DNA of 64,000 nt from positions 52,087-116,086 of the forward strand of contig NZ_NJGV01000023.1 of NCBI RefSeq assembly GCF_002213425.1. The letters run 5' to 3'. The stretch is from Herbaspirillum aquaticum (GTDB lineage Bacteria > Pseudomonadota > Gammaproteobacteria > Burkholderiales > Burkholderiaceae_D). A model generated the notes under the pieces. That model was not told where the DNA came from, made no database searches, and worked only from the letters and a program-made list of their open reading frames with translations. Below are positions 28,827-37,224 of the stretch, piece after piece (positions within the stretch are counted from its first letter, which is position 1; each line of letters begins with the position of its first letter). Position numbers and translations under genes: made by a program.

Positions 28827-30215
28827 TCAGGCCTCCTCAAGTTGCGCGGCGCGCGCGGCGGCACGTTCGGCCAGCCAGGTTTCCAGTGCACCGGTATCGA
28901 AGCGGGCAGCCTGTACGCGGGCATCGGCCAGCAACCACTGGTGCAGTGGCAAGGTGGTGGCCATGCCGGTGATGCGCGTGGCAGTGAGCGCTGCCCGGGC
29001 GCGGGCGATGGCCTGTGCGCGGTCCTTGCCATGGACCACCAGCTTGGCCAGCAGCGAGTCGTAATACGGCGGGATGCGATAGCCCGCATAGAGATGGCTC
29101 TCCACGCGCACGCCATCACCCTGCGGCCACTGCAGCTCGGCGACCGTGCCGGGGCAGGGGAAGAAATTGCGCTCGGGATCTTCGGCATTGATGCGCATCT
29201 CCAGCGCCGCACCCTGCATGCGGATATCGGACTGCTGCAGGCCCAGCGGCTCGCCACCGGCGATGCGCAACATGGCCTGGACCAGATCGATGCCGGTGAT
29301 CATCTCGGTGACCGGATGCTCGACCTGGATGCGGGTATTCATCTCGATGAAGAAGAACTCGCCGCTCTCGTCGTCGAAGAGGTATTCCAGCGTGCCCGCG
29401 CCGCGATAGCGCAGCTGTTCGGCCAACCGCACCGCACTCTCGCACAGGGCTTGCCGCTGTGAGGGCGTGAGCACGGGCGAGGGGGCTTCTTCGAAGACTT
29501 TCTGGCGACGCCGTTGCAGCGAGCATTCGCGTTCGAACAGGTGAACGGCACGCTGGCCATCGCCCAGGATCTGCACTTCGATGTGGCGTGCACGGCGGAT
29601 GAAGCGCTCCAGATACACCGCACCGGAACCGAAGGCGGCCTGGGCCTCGCCTTGCGCCAGCGGGAATTCCCTTGCCAGTTCGGCGGCATCTCGCGCCATG
29701 CGGATGCCGCGACCGCCGCCTCCGGCCGAGGCCTTGATGAGCAGCGGATAGCCGATCTCGTCGGCACAGGCCAGTGCGGTGGCGACATCCTCCAGTTCAT
29801 CCGCCGAGCCAGGCACCACCGGCACGCCGGCTGCGGCTGCGGTACGACGCGCTTCGGCCTTGTCGCCCATGCGGCGGATGGTATCGGCCTCCGGTCCCAC
29901 GAAGATCAATCCGGCGGCGCTGACGGCCTCGGCGAAGGTGGCGTTCTCGGAGAGGAAACCATAGCCAGGATGGATGGCATCGGCACCACTGTCGCGAGCC
30001 GCCTTGAGCAAGGCGTCCACATTGAGATAGCTGCGGTCGGCGCGGGCCGGGCCGATGAGCTGGACTTCGTCGGCCATGCGCGCGGCCAGCGAATCGGCAT
30101 CGGCTTCGCTGCAGGCAGCTACCGTCTTGATGCCCAGGGCTTGCGCGGCACGAATGATGCGCACCGCGATCTCGCCGCGATTGGCGATGAGGAGTTTGCG
30201 CAGGGAAGTCGTCAT
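28827..30215 (-). CDS. accC: Biotin carboxylase (AccC-type) of the pxp operon
   Basis: The 462-residue protein starts KLLIANRGEIAVRIIRAA and carries the ATP-grasp loop KASAGGGGRGIRMA and the FIEMNTRIQVEHPVTE segment typical of biotin carboxylases. It carboxylates the biotin of a carrier protein using ATP and bicarbonate. It sits between the biotin carrier gene and pxpB, not beside an acetyl-CoA carboxyltransferase gene. It is therefore more likely a dedicated copy for this operon than the housekeeping AccC, though this is not certain. Confidence 0.9.
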   Translation of the reverse strand: MTTSLRKLLIANRGEIAVRIIRAAQALGIKTVAACSEADADSLAARMADEVQLIGPARADRSYLNVDALLKAARDSGADAIHPGYGFLSENATFAEAVSAAGLIFVGPEADTIRRMGDKAEARRTAAAAGVPVVPGSADELEDVATALACADEIGYPLLIKASAGGGGRGIRMARDAAELAREFPLAQGEAQAAFGSGAVYLERFIRRARHIEVQILGDGQRAVHLFERECSLQRRRQKVFEEAPSPVLTPSQRQALCESAVRLAEQLRYRGAGTLEYLFDDESGEFFFIEMNTRIQVEHPVTEMITGIDLVQAMLRIAGGEPLGLQQSDIRMQGAALEMRINAEDPERNFFPCPGTVAELQWPQGDGVRVESHLYAGYRIPPYYDSLLAKLVVHGKDRAQAIARARAALTATRITGMATTLPLHQWLLADARVQAARFDTGALETWLAERAAARAAQLEEA

Positions 30216-30225
30216 GATGCCGGCC

Positions 30226-30474
30226 TCAGTCTGCGGTCTCGATCACGGCGACCAGTTGGCCGGGTTCGACCGGGTCGCCGTTGCCGACGTGGAAGGCCAG
30301 CAGCTTGCCGCCGTGCTCGGCCTGCAATTCCGTAAATTGTTTCATCACTTCGATCAGGCCGATCACGCCGCCGGCTTCGATGACGTCGCCTGCCTCTGCA
30401 TAGGGTGGGGCATCTGGACTGGACCGGCGATAGAAGGTACCGGGCAAGGGGGAGTGCACTTCGTGGACTGCCAT
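30226..30474 (-). CDS. accB: Short biotin carboxyl carrier protein (AccB-type) of the pxp operon
   Basis: The 82-residue protein consists only of a biotinyl/lipoyl domain: HSPLPGTFYRR at the start, then IGLIEVMKQFTEL with the modifiable Lys45, then GQLVAVIETAD. The usual EAMKM around the lysine is replaced by EVMKQ. It lacks the N-terminal half of housekeeping AccB (about 150 residues). It lies between pxpA and accC, 10 bases before accC. Confidence 0.85.
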   Translation of the reverse strand: MAVHEVHSPLPGTFYRRSSPDAPPYAEAGDVIEAGGVIGLIEVMKQFTELQAEHGGKLLAFHVGNGDPVEPGQLVAVIETAD

Positions 30475-30504
30475 GACTTTTCTCCTTCGGAACGAATGGG
30501 GGGA

Positions 30505-31263
30505 TCAGCGCGGCGCAGCGATGGCGATGTCGGCCGCTTCCAGGCTCTTGCGCGTGGCCTGCACCAGCGCCAGCGCGCCGGGGGTATCGCTGTGGATGCA
30601 GACGGAGTCGAAGGCGATGGGGATGTCGCGTCCTTCGACCGTACGCACCACGCCTTCGCGACACGCCCGCAGCACCTTGGCTGCGACCTGGGCCGGATCG
30701 AGCGCACCGACGCGGCGGGTGAAGACGATGGAGCCGCTGTTGTCGTAATCGCGGTCGGCATAGAACTCGCAGACCACCGCCTGCTGCAGTTCCTGCGCCA
30801 CGCGCCAGACCGCCGAGCCGTGCATGCAGAAGAGAAGCAAGTTCGGGTCCAGCTGGCGCAGCGTCTGCACGAAGACGCGGGCGGCCTCCTCATCGCGGGC
30901 CAGGTGCATGTAGAGCGCGCCGTGCGGCTTGATGTGCTGCAGGGACATGCCGTTGAGGCGGGCGAACCCACGCAGGGCGCCGAGCTGATAGAGCATGTCG
31001 TTGACCAGTTCGATGGCCGGCGCGTTGAGATGGCGGCGGCCGAAGCCGACCAGGTCGCGAAAGCCGGGATGTGCGCCGATGGCAACGCCGTGTTGCCGGG
31101 CCTGTTCCACCGTACGCCGCATGGTGTTGGGATCGCCCGCGTGAAAGCCGGTGGCGATGTTGGCTGAACTGATCAGGGGCAGGATGGCCGCATCGACGCC
31201 ATCGCCGATGGTCCAGGGGCCGAAGCCTTCGCCCATGTCCGAATTCAGGTCGATTGTTTTCAT
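30505..31263 (-). CDS. pxpA: 5-oxoprolinase subunit PxpA (LamB/YcsF family)
   Basis: The 252-residue protein begins [17 protein letters not shown] and contains [14 protein letters not shown] and KPHGALY, the LamB/YcsF family signatures. PxpA is the hydrolase partner of PxpBC. It is the first gene of the operon pxpA-accB-accC-pxpB-pxpC and is divergent from a LysR regulator 129 bases away. Confidence 0.94.
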   Translation of the reverse strand: MKTIDLNSDMGEGFGPWTIGDGVDAAILPLISSANIATGFHAGDPNTMRRTVEQARQHGVAIGAHPGFRDLVGFGRRHLNAPAIELVNDMLYQLGALRGFARLNGMSLQHIKPHGALYMHLARDEEAARVFVQTLRQLDPNLLLFCMHGSAVWRVAQELQQAVVCEFYADRDYDNSGSIVFTRRVGALDPAQVAAKVLRACREGVVRTVEGRDIPIAFDSVCIHSDTPGALALVQATRKSLEAADIAIAAPR

Positions 31264-31340
31264 CTGGTGGTCTCCGGTGCTGTCGGAATCAGCACGTGAA
31301 ACCGAGTATAGAAATCGTCAACGGTATTGGACAGATGTAT

Positions 31341-31372
31341 TATCAGAGGGCTTGATATCGAAAAATCCGATA
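31341..31372. promoter_or_regulatory. Two tandem LysR-type dyads between pxpA and its regulator
   Basis: TATCA-N7-TGATA (31341-31357) and TATCG-N7-CGATA (31356-31372) lie side by side, sharing two bases. Each contains a T-N11-A core (T43-A55 and T58-A70, last two digits), the LysR regulator binding pattern. The array ends 20 bases before the LysR start codon, suiting autoregulation and control of the divergent pxp operon. Confidence 0.65.
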
Positions 31373-31392
31373 GCTTATGAAGGGCATCAAAC

Positions 31393-32310
31393 ATGGCCAT
31401 CACCCTCCGGCAGATTCGTTATTTCGTGGCCACTGCGGAAGTGGGGCAGATTTCGCAGGCGGCGATCCATCTGCATATTTCGCAATCGTCCGTCACCAGT
31501 GCCATCCAGGAACTGGAGGCCTTGCTGGGGGCACCGCTGTTCATCCGTTCTCCGCAGGGGATGATCCTCACCGACAGCGGGCGGCATTTCCTCAACCATG
31601 CGTATTCGATCCTGCGCAGCGTGGACGATGCGATGAAGAGCCCCTTGCCCGACAACACGGCCAGCGGCAGTTTGCGGGTGGCGGCCAGCTACACGGTGCT
31701 GGGATATTTCTTGCCGCACCATCTGCAGCGGCTGTCGCAGTCCTATCCGGCCATCAAGATCCACGTGCATGAGAAGGAGCGCGCGGAGATCGAGCAGAGC
31801 CTGGTGGAGGGCGAGATCGACATGGCGGTGGTGCTGACATCCAATTTGCGTCACCGCGAGATCGCCTACGAGACCTTGTTCGGATCAGTGCGCCGACTGT
31901 GGCTACCGGCGCGTCATCCGTTGGGCGAGCGCTCGGTGGTGAATCTCTCGGAGGTAGCCAATGAGCCCTTCATCCTGCTGACGGTGGACGAGGCCGACAA
32001 GACCGCGCTGCGGTACTGGAATCAAAGCGGACGCAAGCCCAACATCATCATGCGGACCAGTTCCATCGAGGCGGTGCGCAGCATGGTGGCCAATGGTTCG
32101 GGCGTGGCGATCCTGTCGGACCTGGTGTATCGCCCGTGGTCGCTGGAAGGATTGCGCATCGAGACGGTGCTGCTGATGGATCACGTGCCGGCCATGAATG
32201 TGGGGCTGGCCTGGCGCAAGGGGGTGACGTTTACGCCGGCCATGGAGGCGGTGAGGGAGTATTTCAGGCAGTCGTTTTTGACGCCGCAGTTGAGTAGCGG
32301 GAGGAGGTGA
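31393..32310 (+). CDS. LysR-family transcriptional regulator, divergent from pxpA
   Basis: The 305-residue protein has the N-terminal winged helix (ITLRQIRYFVATAEVGQISQ ... ISQSSVTSAIQELEALLGAPLFIR) and the two-lobed effector-binding C-terminus. By position it should control the pxp operon; the effector could be 5-oxoproline or a related compound. Convergent with the Mrr-like gene. Confidence 0.92.
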   Translation: MAITLRQIRYFVATAEVGQISQAAIHLHISQSSVTSAIQELEALLGAPLFIRSPQGMILTDSGRHFLNHAYSILRSVDDAMKSPLPDNTASGSLRVAASYTVLGYFLPHHLQRLSQSYPAIKIHVHEKERAEIEQSLVEGEIDMAVVLTSNLRHREIAYETLFGSVRRLWLPARHPLGERSVVNLSEVANEPFILLTVDEADKTALRYWNQSGRKPNIIMRTSSIEAVRSMVANGSGVAILSDLVYRPWSLEGLRIETVLLMDHVPAMNVGLAWRKGVTFTPAMEAVREYFRQSFLTPQLSSGRR

Positions 32311-32314
32311 GAAC

Positions 32315-32339
32315 GTGATTCTCATGGGTGGAGAATCAC
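32315..32339. terminator. Hairpin between convergent genes, possible terminator
   Basis: gtgattctc and gagaatcac form a 9-bp perfect stem around a 7-base loop between the LysR and Mrr-like stop codons. There is no clear T-run, so terminator function is only likely. Confidence 0.45.
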
Positions 32340-32387
32340 TTCCAGTTGAATTGTCCACAGCACTTGCCGCTGACAAGCGGAAATGAT

Positions 32388-33428
32388 TTAGAGAATTTCC
32401 TCTTGGGACGCCACCATCCACACGCGCTTGAGGGGCAGTTCTGCCTTGAGGTCTTCGTCCAGCCGATCATATTGCTCGAAGAGTTGCTCCAGGATCTCCT
32501 TTTGCGTCCACAGGCGCAGCCGGAAGAACTGTGAAGCCATTTCCTTCTGTACGTTGCCCTTGAAGCCACCCCAGGCCACGAACAAGCCTTGGTCGGCATT
32601 GAACTTGGTCATCGCCCCCAATAATTTATCCACAGGCTCGCGCCCGATGGGTGAGTCTTCCGATTTGACCTCGATGCACAGGCGTGGCGCTGAAAAGCCC
32701 AGCGGGCCGGATCCGGCCAGGATATCGGCGCCGCCGTCTGCGCCTTCCGGGCTGCGGTAGGTCGTGTAGCCCTGCGCCTTGAGGATGCCTTCAATCAAGC
32801 GGGTCAAGCCGTGGCCCTTGAAACGGGCGGAGATCAGGGAAGCAATCTGGTCGCGCGCCAGTTCGTCCAGGTCGGAATCGGCAGTCTCTTCATCGTTACT
32901 GGCCGAGGCTGTTGCTTTGGTCGCGGCGGCAAGCGTCTCGGCTTTCCAGCCATTGGAGCGCATGGCGGCAATACGCTGTTCGGCGCTGTTGCGCTTGATG
33001 CGGCAGATGGTCATGAACGCGCCGAAGGAAAACAGCAAGTCCTTGCCGAAGTGCGTGCGCGGAATGGCCTCGCCTATCCACTTGACGGCACGGGAGTGGA
33101 AGAAGGGGCTGGGGCCGGATGGCTGACACTGGTAGTCCCCGGTGATTTCACCGACGTAGACCGCTGGCTGCGACTTCAGGGGAACGACGACCAGGTCGCC
33201 GATTTTCATTTCATGGGCGAAGGGCCAGACCTGGCTGACCCAGTTCTGGATGGTCTTGGGCTTGGCTTCGCTGTAGCGCTGGGTCATCGCGGCGGTGAGT
33301 TCGCTGCGGCCGGACATTTTGGAGAGATCCACGTCGAGGTCGTCCCAGGTCACGTAGACGCGATTTTCCTGGATGAACTTGTGTTCGTACTCGCCGTGGG
33401 AGCCGGCGCGGATGAGCCAGATGGACAT
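32388..33428 (-). CDS. Mrr-like restriction endonuclease with N-terminal PUA/EVE-like domain
   Basis: The 346-residue protein has two parts. The C-terminal half (about 195-345) is an Mrr-type PD-(D/E)xK nuclease: GADGGADIL with D235 followed by E253-V-K255. The N-terminal part (about 1-145: WLIRAGSHGEYE ... IGDLVVVPL ... VYVGEITGDY ... VKWIGEAIPR) resembles the PUA/EVE-type domains that read modified bases; that assignment is from pattern only. No methyltransferase partner lies beside it, so a type IV (modification-dependent) enzyme is the best guess. It is in an accessory patch with an IS21 remnant. Confidence 0.8.
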   Translation of the reverse strand: MSIWLIRAGSHGEYEHKFIQENRVYVTWDDLDVDLSKMSGRSELTAAMTQRYSEAKPKTIQNWVSQVWPFAHEMKIGDLVVVPLKSQPAVYVGEITGDYQCQPSGPSPFFHSRAVKWIGEAIPRTHFGKDLLFSFGAFMTICRIKRNSAEQRIAAMRSNGWKAETLAAATKATASASNDEETADSDLDELARDQIASLISARFKGHGLTRLIEGILKAQGYTTYRSPEGADGGADILAGSGPLGFSAPRLCIEVKSEDSPIGREPVDKLLGAMTKFNADQGLFVAWGGFKGNVQKEMASQFFRLRLWTQKEILEQLFEQYDRLDEDLKAELPLKRVWMVASQEEIL

Positions 33429-33589
33429 GGTTGGATTCCCCTGTTTGTTTTATGTGGCGTGGCTGCCTACGCCTAGGCGCTGATGATAGCCGAAACTCGG
33501 CTTTCATTGAATGCGGGCAGCTGCCTTCAAACGAGGAGGACATGGCTTCGTGGAGCCGCTAGGAAAAGCTTGGTTGACTCGATCCAAAA

Positions 33590-34039
33590 ATGGCTCACTT
33601 TCTCCGAAAATTTGCATTCAAAGTTGGCTCATGTTCAGACCACAATCCTGCTCGTGACGGCGAGCCAGAGAACGGAGTGATCAATGTGGCCCTACTTGGA
33701 ATTATTCGACGCTGGACCATCAGAGACCGCATCTCAGTTCGGGAGATCACCGGCAGGCCCGAGATTTCCCGCAAGGCGGTTCGCCGCTACATACGTGCCG
33801 AGGCCGGCGAACCCTCTTATCCCGCAAGGCATGCGCCAAGCTCTCTCGATTCCTTTGCCCGCAGACTTTCCACTCAGGCAGGCGCAGAGGCGGTCAAGTC
33901 TCGCAAGCTCAGACGAACCCTGAAACAGATGTCGCCGGTCTTGAGGGAGCGGGGTGATGAAAGGTCCGGTGACCGGATGGCTGCCTTCCGTAATCAATGG
34001 AAGGCGGATCAAATGGAGAGGGTCGACGCTGGGGGGTAA
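33590..34039 (+). pseudogene. IS21-family istA transposase remnant (N-terminal part)
   Basis: From a GTG at 33677 the frame encodes a segment matching the start of IstA: an N-terminal helix-turn-helix (RRWTIRDRISVREITGR ... ISRKAVRRYIRAE), PARHAPSSLDSFARRL, and RRTLKQMSPVLRERG ... DRMAAFRNQWK. The frame stops at 34039, far short of the full 500-residue transposase, and no DDE domain or istB follows. Upstream, tggctcactttc and ttggctcatgttc are near-repeats that may be remains of the element's end. Non-functional. Confidence 0.75.
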
Positions 34040-34119
34040 ATCAACACTCTGGCAACTGAGATGCCAGCGCGCGCCGGCATCAACCATGAAGTAGTCCACT
34101 CATTTTCGAAAGGCAGACC

Positions 34120-34674
34120 ATGTCAGATACACCTTCATTTTATATGCGTGTCAAGTTGAGCCCGCAGGCGTATGCCGCTTACCTGGAAAGCGATGGCGGC
34201 CTTCCCTCAGATTTCGACGATTGGGTCGGATGGCTGAAAACCAAGGGCAACTACAACCCGGAGGACATGCAGGCCCTTATCGCGGAATACAGCGAAGTTG
34301 AGTGCGGAGGTCAAACGGTCAAGGAATCGCTCGAAGGCTGGTGCTCATCGCAGTGCTATGGCCTGACCATGTCGACCTACAATTCCACAACCGGCATCTG
34401 GCAATTCAGCAGCCTTCATTTCTCCTACAGCGTCTATACCCTCTTGGTAAGTCTTCCGTTTTTGAGAAACGTTTGCCGCTACAAGGATACGCCGGACACG
34501 GATTATCTCTTGATCTACGATTTCCTGAATTATCCAACAGACCGTTTCGGCATATTCACCCTGGAGCAGGGGCGATCATCAATTGTAGAAAGCGTGCCCG
34601 AGGCCTTCGTTGCCGAAGCCAACGCCCATCTGTCCAAGCAGTATGACATCTGCATCCGCGCAAACCCCGACTGA
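34120..34674 (+). CDS. Hypothetical protein in accessory patch
   Basis: I do not recognise this 184-residue protein. It is acidic, has no signal peptide, and contains several aromatic-rich segments (IWQFSSLHFSYSVYTLLVSLPFL). The AT-richer sequence and position next to an IS21 remnant suggest transfer. Size, acidity and isolation are compatible with an orphan immunity protein, but no toxin gene is nearby, so this is only a possibility. The ATG at 34120 is the only good start. Confidence 0.6.
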   Translation: MSDTPSFYMRVKLSPQAYAAYLESDGGLPSDFDDWVGWLKTKGNYNPEDMQALIAEYSEVECGGQTVKESLEGWCSSQCYGLTMSTYNSTTGIWQFSSLHFSYSVYTLLVSLPFLRNVCRYKDTPDTDYLLIYDFLNYPTDRFGIFTLEQGRSSIVESVPEAFVAEANAHLSKQYDICIRANPD

Positions 34675-34683
34675 GCCTCACAG

Positions 34684-34717
34684 CAGGCGCCGTATGCGAA
34701 TCATTCCCCGGCGCCTG
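34684..34717. other. GC-rich hairpin after the hypothetical gene
   Basis: caggcgccg and cggcgcctg form a 9-bp perfect stem around a 16-base loop, 10 bases after the stop codon at 34674. There is no strong T-run, so it may be a weak terminator. Confidence 0.35.
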
Positions 34718-34838
34718 GGAGCGTTGTTGGCACGCTCTACCCGTGCCGCCTATGCTGATCCTCCCTGGCCCAAGTTAGCAAAAAAAAAGCGTGAATAGGG
34801 CCCTCCTCCGTGGCGCGCTTCATTCAATATCAAGGAGC

Positions 34839-34868
34839 AAAAAAAATCCCCGTATTCACGAGGATTTT
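34839..34868 (-). terminator. Terminator of ychF
   Basis: On the minus strand a 10-bp stem (aaaatcctcg / cggggatttt, one wobble pair) around tgaata is followed by a T-run. It lies 55 bases after the ychF stop codon. Confidence 0.75.
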
Positions 34869-34922
34869 AGTTTTTGGCGATTTCGGCAACGTGATGAAAT
34901 TGCCTGAAACGGCTAAGTTGAA

Positions 34923-36014
34923 TCAGACATTGAACAAGAAATTCATCACATCCCCATCCTTGACCACATACTCCTTGCCTTCCGCGCGCATCTTGCCCGC
35001 TTCCTTGGCACCGGCCTCACCCTTGAAGGCAATGAAGTCCTCAAAGGCAATGGTCTGCGCACGGATGAAGCCGCGCTCAAAGTCGGTGTGGATCACGCCA
35101 GCCGCCTGCGGGCCGGTCGCGCCCACCGGCACCGTCCAGGCACGCACTTCCTTGACGCCAGCGGTGAAGTAGGTCTGCAGGCCCAGCAGCTTGAAGGCCG
35201 CGCGGATCAGGCGATCCAGGCCCGGCTCTTCCATGCCCATGTCGGCCAGGAAGTCAGCCTTGTCGGCGTCGTCCAGGTCGGCGATCTCGGCTTCGATGGC
35301 GGCGCAGATGGCCACGATGGGCGCGTTCTGCTCCTTGGCGTAGGCGGTCAGCTGGTCCAGCAGCGGGTTGTCGGTGAAACCGCTATCCGACACGTTGGCC
35401 ACGTACATCGCCGGCTTGGCCGTGATCAGGCACAGCGGCTTGATCAGCAGCATCTCTTCGGCATCCAGGCCCAGCGCGCGCACCGGCTTGGCTTCGTCCA
35501 GCGCCGGCATGATGCGCTCCAGCAGGGCCACCAGCTTGGCGGCATCCTTGTCGCCGGAACGGGCCTTCTTCTGCTCGCGGTGGATTGCCTTCTCGACCGT
35601 ACCCATGTCGGCCAGTGCCAGTTCGGTCTGGATCACGGCGATGTCGTCCAGCGGGCTCACGCGGCCGGCCACGTGGATCACGTTCGGATCTTCGAAGCAA
35701 CGCACCACGTTGACGATGGCGTCCGTCTCGCGAATGTGCGACAGGAACTGGTTGCCCAAACCTTCACCCTTGGAGGCACCCGCTACCAGGCCGGCGATGT
35801 CCACGAATTCGACCGTCGCCGGCAGGATGCGCTCGGGCTTGACGATCTCGGCCAGCGCCTTCAGACGCGGATCGGGCACTTCCACGATGCCGACGTTGGG
35901 CTCGATGGTGCAGAACGGATAGTTCTCGGCGGCGATGCCCGCCTTGGTCAGCGCGTTGAAAAGAGTGGACTTACCGACGTTGGGCAGACCCACGATGCCG
36001 CATTTGAGGCTCAT
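34923..36014 (-). CDS. ychF: Redox-regulated ATPase YchF (Obg-family)
   Basis: The 363-residue protein has the P-loop GLPNVGKST at its start (residues 8-16), [14 protein letters not shown] as the G3 region and a C-terminal TGS domain ([26 protein letters not shown]). Family length is exact. YchF binds ribosomes and hydrolyses ATP rather than GTP; it is linked to oxidative stress. A TACAAT -10-like element lies 29 bases upstream of the start codon. Confidence 0.95.
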   Translation of the reverse strand: MSLKCGIVGLPNVGKSTLFNALTKAGIAAENYPFCTIEPNVGIVEVPDPRLKALAEIVKPERILPATVEFVDIAGLVAGASKGEGLGNQFLSHIRETDAIVNVVRCFEDPNVIHVAGRVSPLDDIAVIQTELALADMGTVEKAIHREQKKARSGDKDAAKLVALLERIMPALDEAKPVRALGLDAEEMLLIKPLCLITAKPAMYVANVSDSGFTDNPLLDQLTAYAKEQNAPIVAICAAIEAEIADLDDADKADFLADMGMEEPGLDRLIRAAFKLLGLQTYFTAGVKEVRAWTVPVGATGPQAAGVIHTDFERGFIRAQTIAFEDFIAFKGEAGAKEAGKMRAEGKEYVVKDGDVMNFLFNV

Positions 36015-36378
36015 GACAGATTCTTCCGAAAGCAAAACCGACATTGTAGCAAGCCGCACGCCCCAAGCCCCAGCTTTGCGATGCATCCTTCCGCAACCCC
36101 GCCCTGTGGTATCTCCCCATCACTGTTACCATGCGAGCCTTGATTCGCTTCCCAGGTATTGCCTGCAATGCAGCATTTCGTTGCAGGCGCGCCACGCAAT
36201 GAGAATTTATTTTCATATGCAATATATAACTGACTCATTCGTCATCTAGTTGGCGGCAGGAAATAGTGGCTATTTGTAGTGAACCTGCTGCTAACTTGTA
36301 AAGAACAGGGCTTTTCGGCGGCTGTGATTTACAGGCTGTATTGCCTTCTTGAAAGCGATTTGTAAAATTTGCTCTACA
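36015..36378. other. Divergent intergenic region ychF / mlaF
   Basis: This 364-base AT-rich stretch holds the promoters for ychF (minus) and the mla operon (plus). A 15-base sequence tacaatgtcggtttt occurs at both ends in opposite orientation: 36034-36048 (minus) and 36375-36389 (plus), each time with TACAAT in a -10-like position. No gene is seen in it. Confidence 0.5.
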
Positions 36379-37224
36379 ATGTCGGTTTTCCCAAATCCTC
36401 AAAGAATCCCTTTGCCTGCTTTGACTAATATCGTCGAAATCCGCGATCTGCATTTCCGTTATGGCGACCGGCCTATCCTGACCGGTCTGCAGATGGACTT
36501 CCCGCGCGGCAAGGTGGTGGCAGTGATGGGCGGTTCCGGATCCGGCAAGACCACCATCCTGCGCCTGATCGGCGGGCAGCTGCAGCCGCAAGAGGGCAGG
36601 GTGGAAGTCGACGGCGAGAACGTGCCTTCGCTGGCGACCAGACAACTGTACGTGTTGCGCCGCAAGATGGGCATGCTGTTCCAGAACGGCGCGCTCTTTA
36701 CGGACATGACGGTGTTCGACAACGTGGCCTTCCCGCTGCGCGAGCATACGGACCTGGATGAAACGCTCATCCGCGACCTGGTGCTGATGAAGTTGAACGC
36801 CGTGGGCCTGCGCAATGCCGCCTCGCTCAAGCCCGCCGAGATCTCCGGCGGCATGGCGCGCCGGGTGGCGCTGGCACGTGCCATCGCGCTCGATCCGGCC
36901 CTGATCATGTATGACGAACCCTTCGCCGGGCTCGATCCGATTTCCATGGGCGTGACCGCCAACCTGATTCGCCGGCTCAACGATGCCCTGGGCTCGACCT
37001 CGATCCTGGTGTCGCACGATGTCAACGAGTCCTTTGCCATTGCCGACTATGTGTATTTCCTGTCGGCCGGCAAGATCGTGGCGCAGGGCACACCCCAAGA
37101 GATGCGCGAATCCACCGATCCCTATGTGAAGCAATTTGTCCATGCCCAGGCCGATGGCCCGGTGCCCTTCCACTATCCCGGCAAGTCGCTGGCCGAGGAC
37201 CTGGGCCTGGGAGGTGCAGCGTGA
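36379..37224 (+). CDS. mlaF: Phospholipid transport ATPase MlaF
   Basis: The protein has Walker A GGSGSGKTT, signature ISGGMARRVALARAI and Walker B LIMYDEPFAGLDP, the MlaF/Mkl pattern. It powers the MlaFEDB inner-membrane complex that moves phospholipids between inner and outer membranes. The start is uncertain: ATG 36379 (281 residues) lies inside a possible -10 hexamer and has no clear ribosome binding site; TTG 36421 (267 residues, starting LTNIVEIRDL) fits the family better. The stop overlaps the mlaE GTG. Confidence 0.92.
   Translation: MSVFPNPQRIPLPALTNIVEIRDLHFRYGDRPILTGLQMDFPRGKVVAVMGGSGSGKTTILRLIGGQLQPQEGRVEVDGENVPSLATRQLYVLRRKMGMLFQNGALFTDMTVFDNVAFPLREHTDLDETLIRDLVLMKLNAVGLRNAASLKPAEISGGMARRVALARAIALDPALIMYDEPFAGLDPISMGVTANLIRRLNDALGSTSILVSHDVNESFAIADYVYFLSAGKIVAQGTPQEMRESTDPYVKQFVHAQADGPVPFHYPGKSLAEDLGLGGAA

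Noticed and set aside
33590..34039. A possible intact IS21 element
   Set aside because: Only the first part of IstA is present, without catalytic domain, istB or paired terminal repeats.
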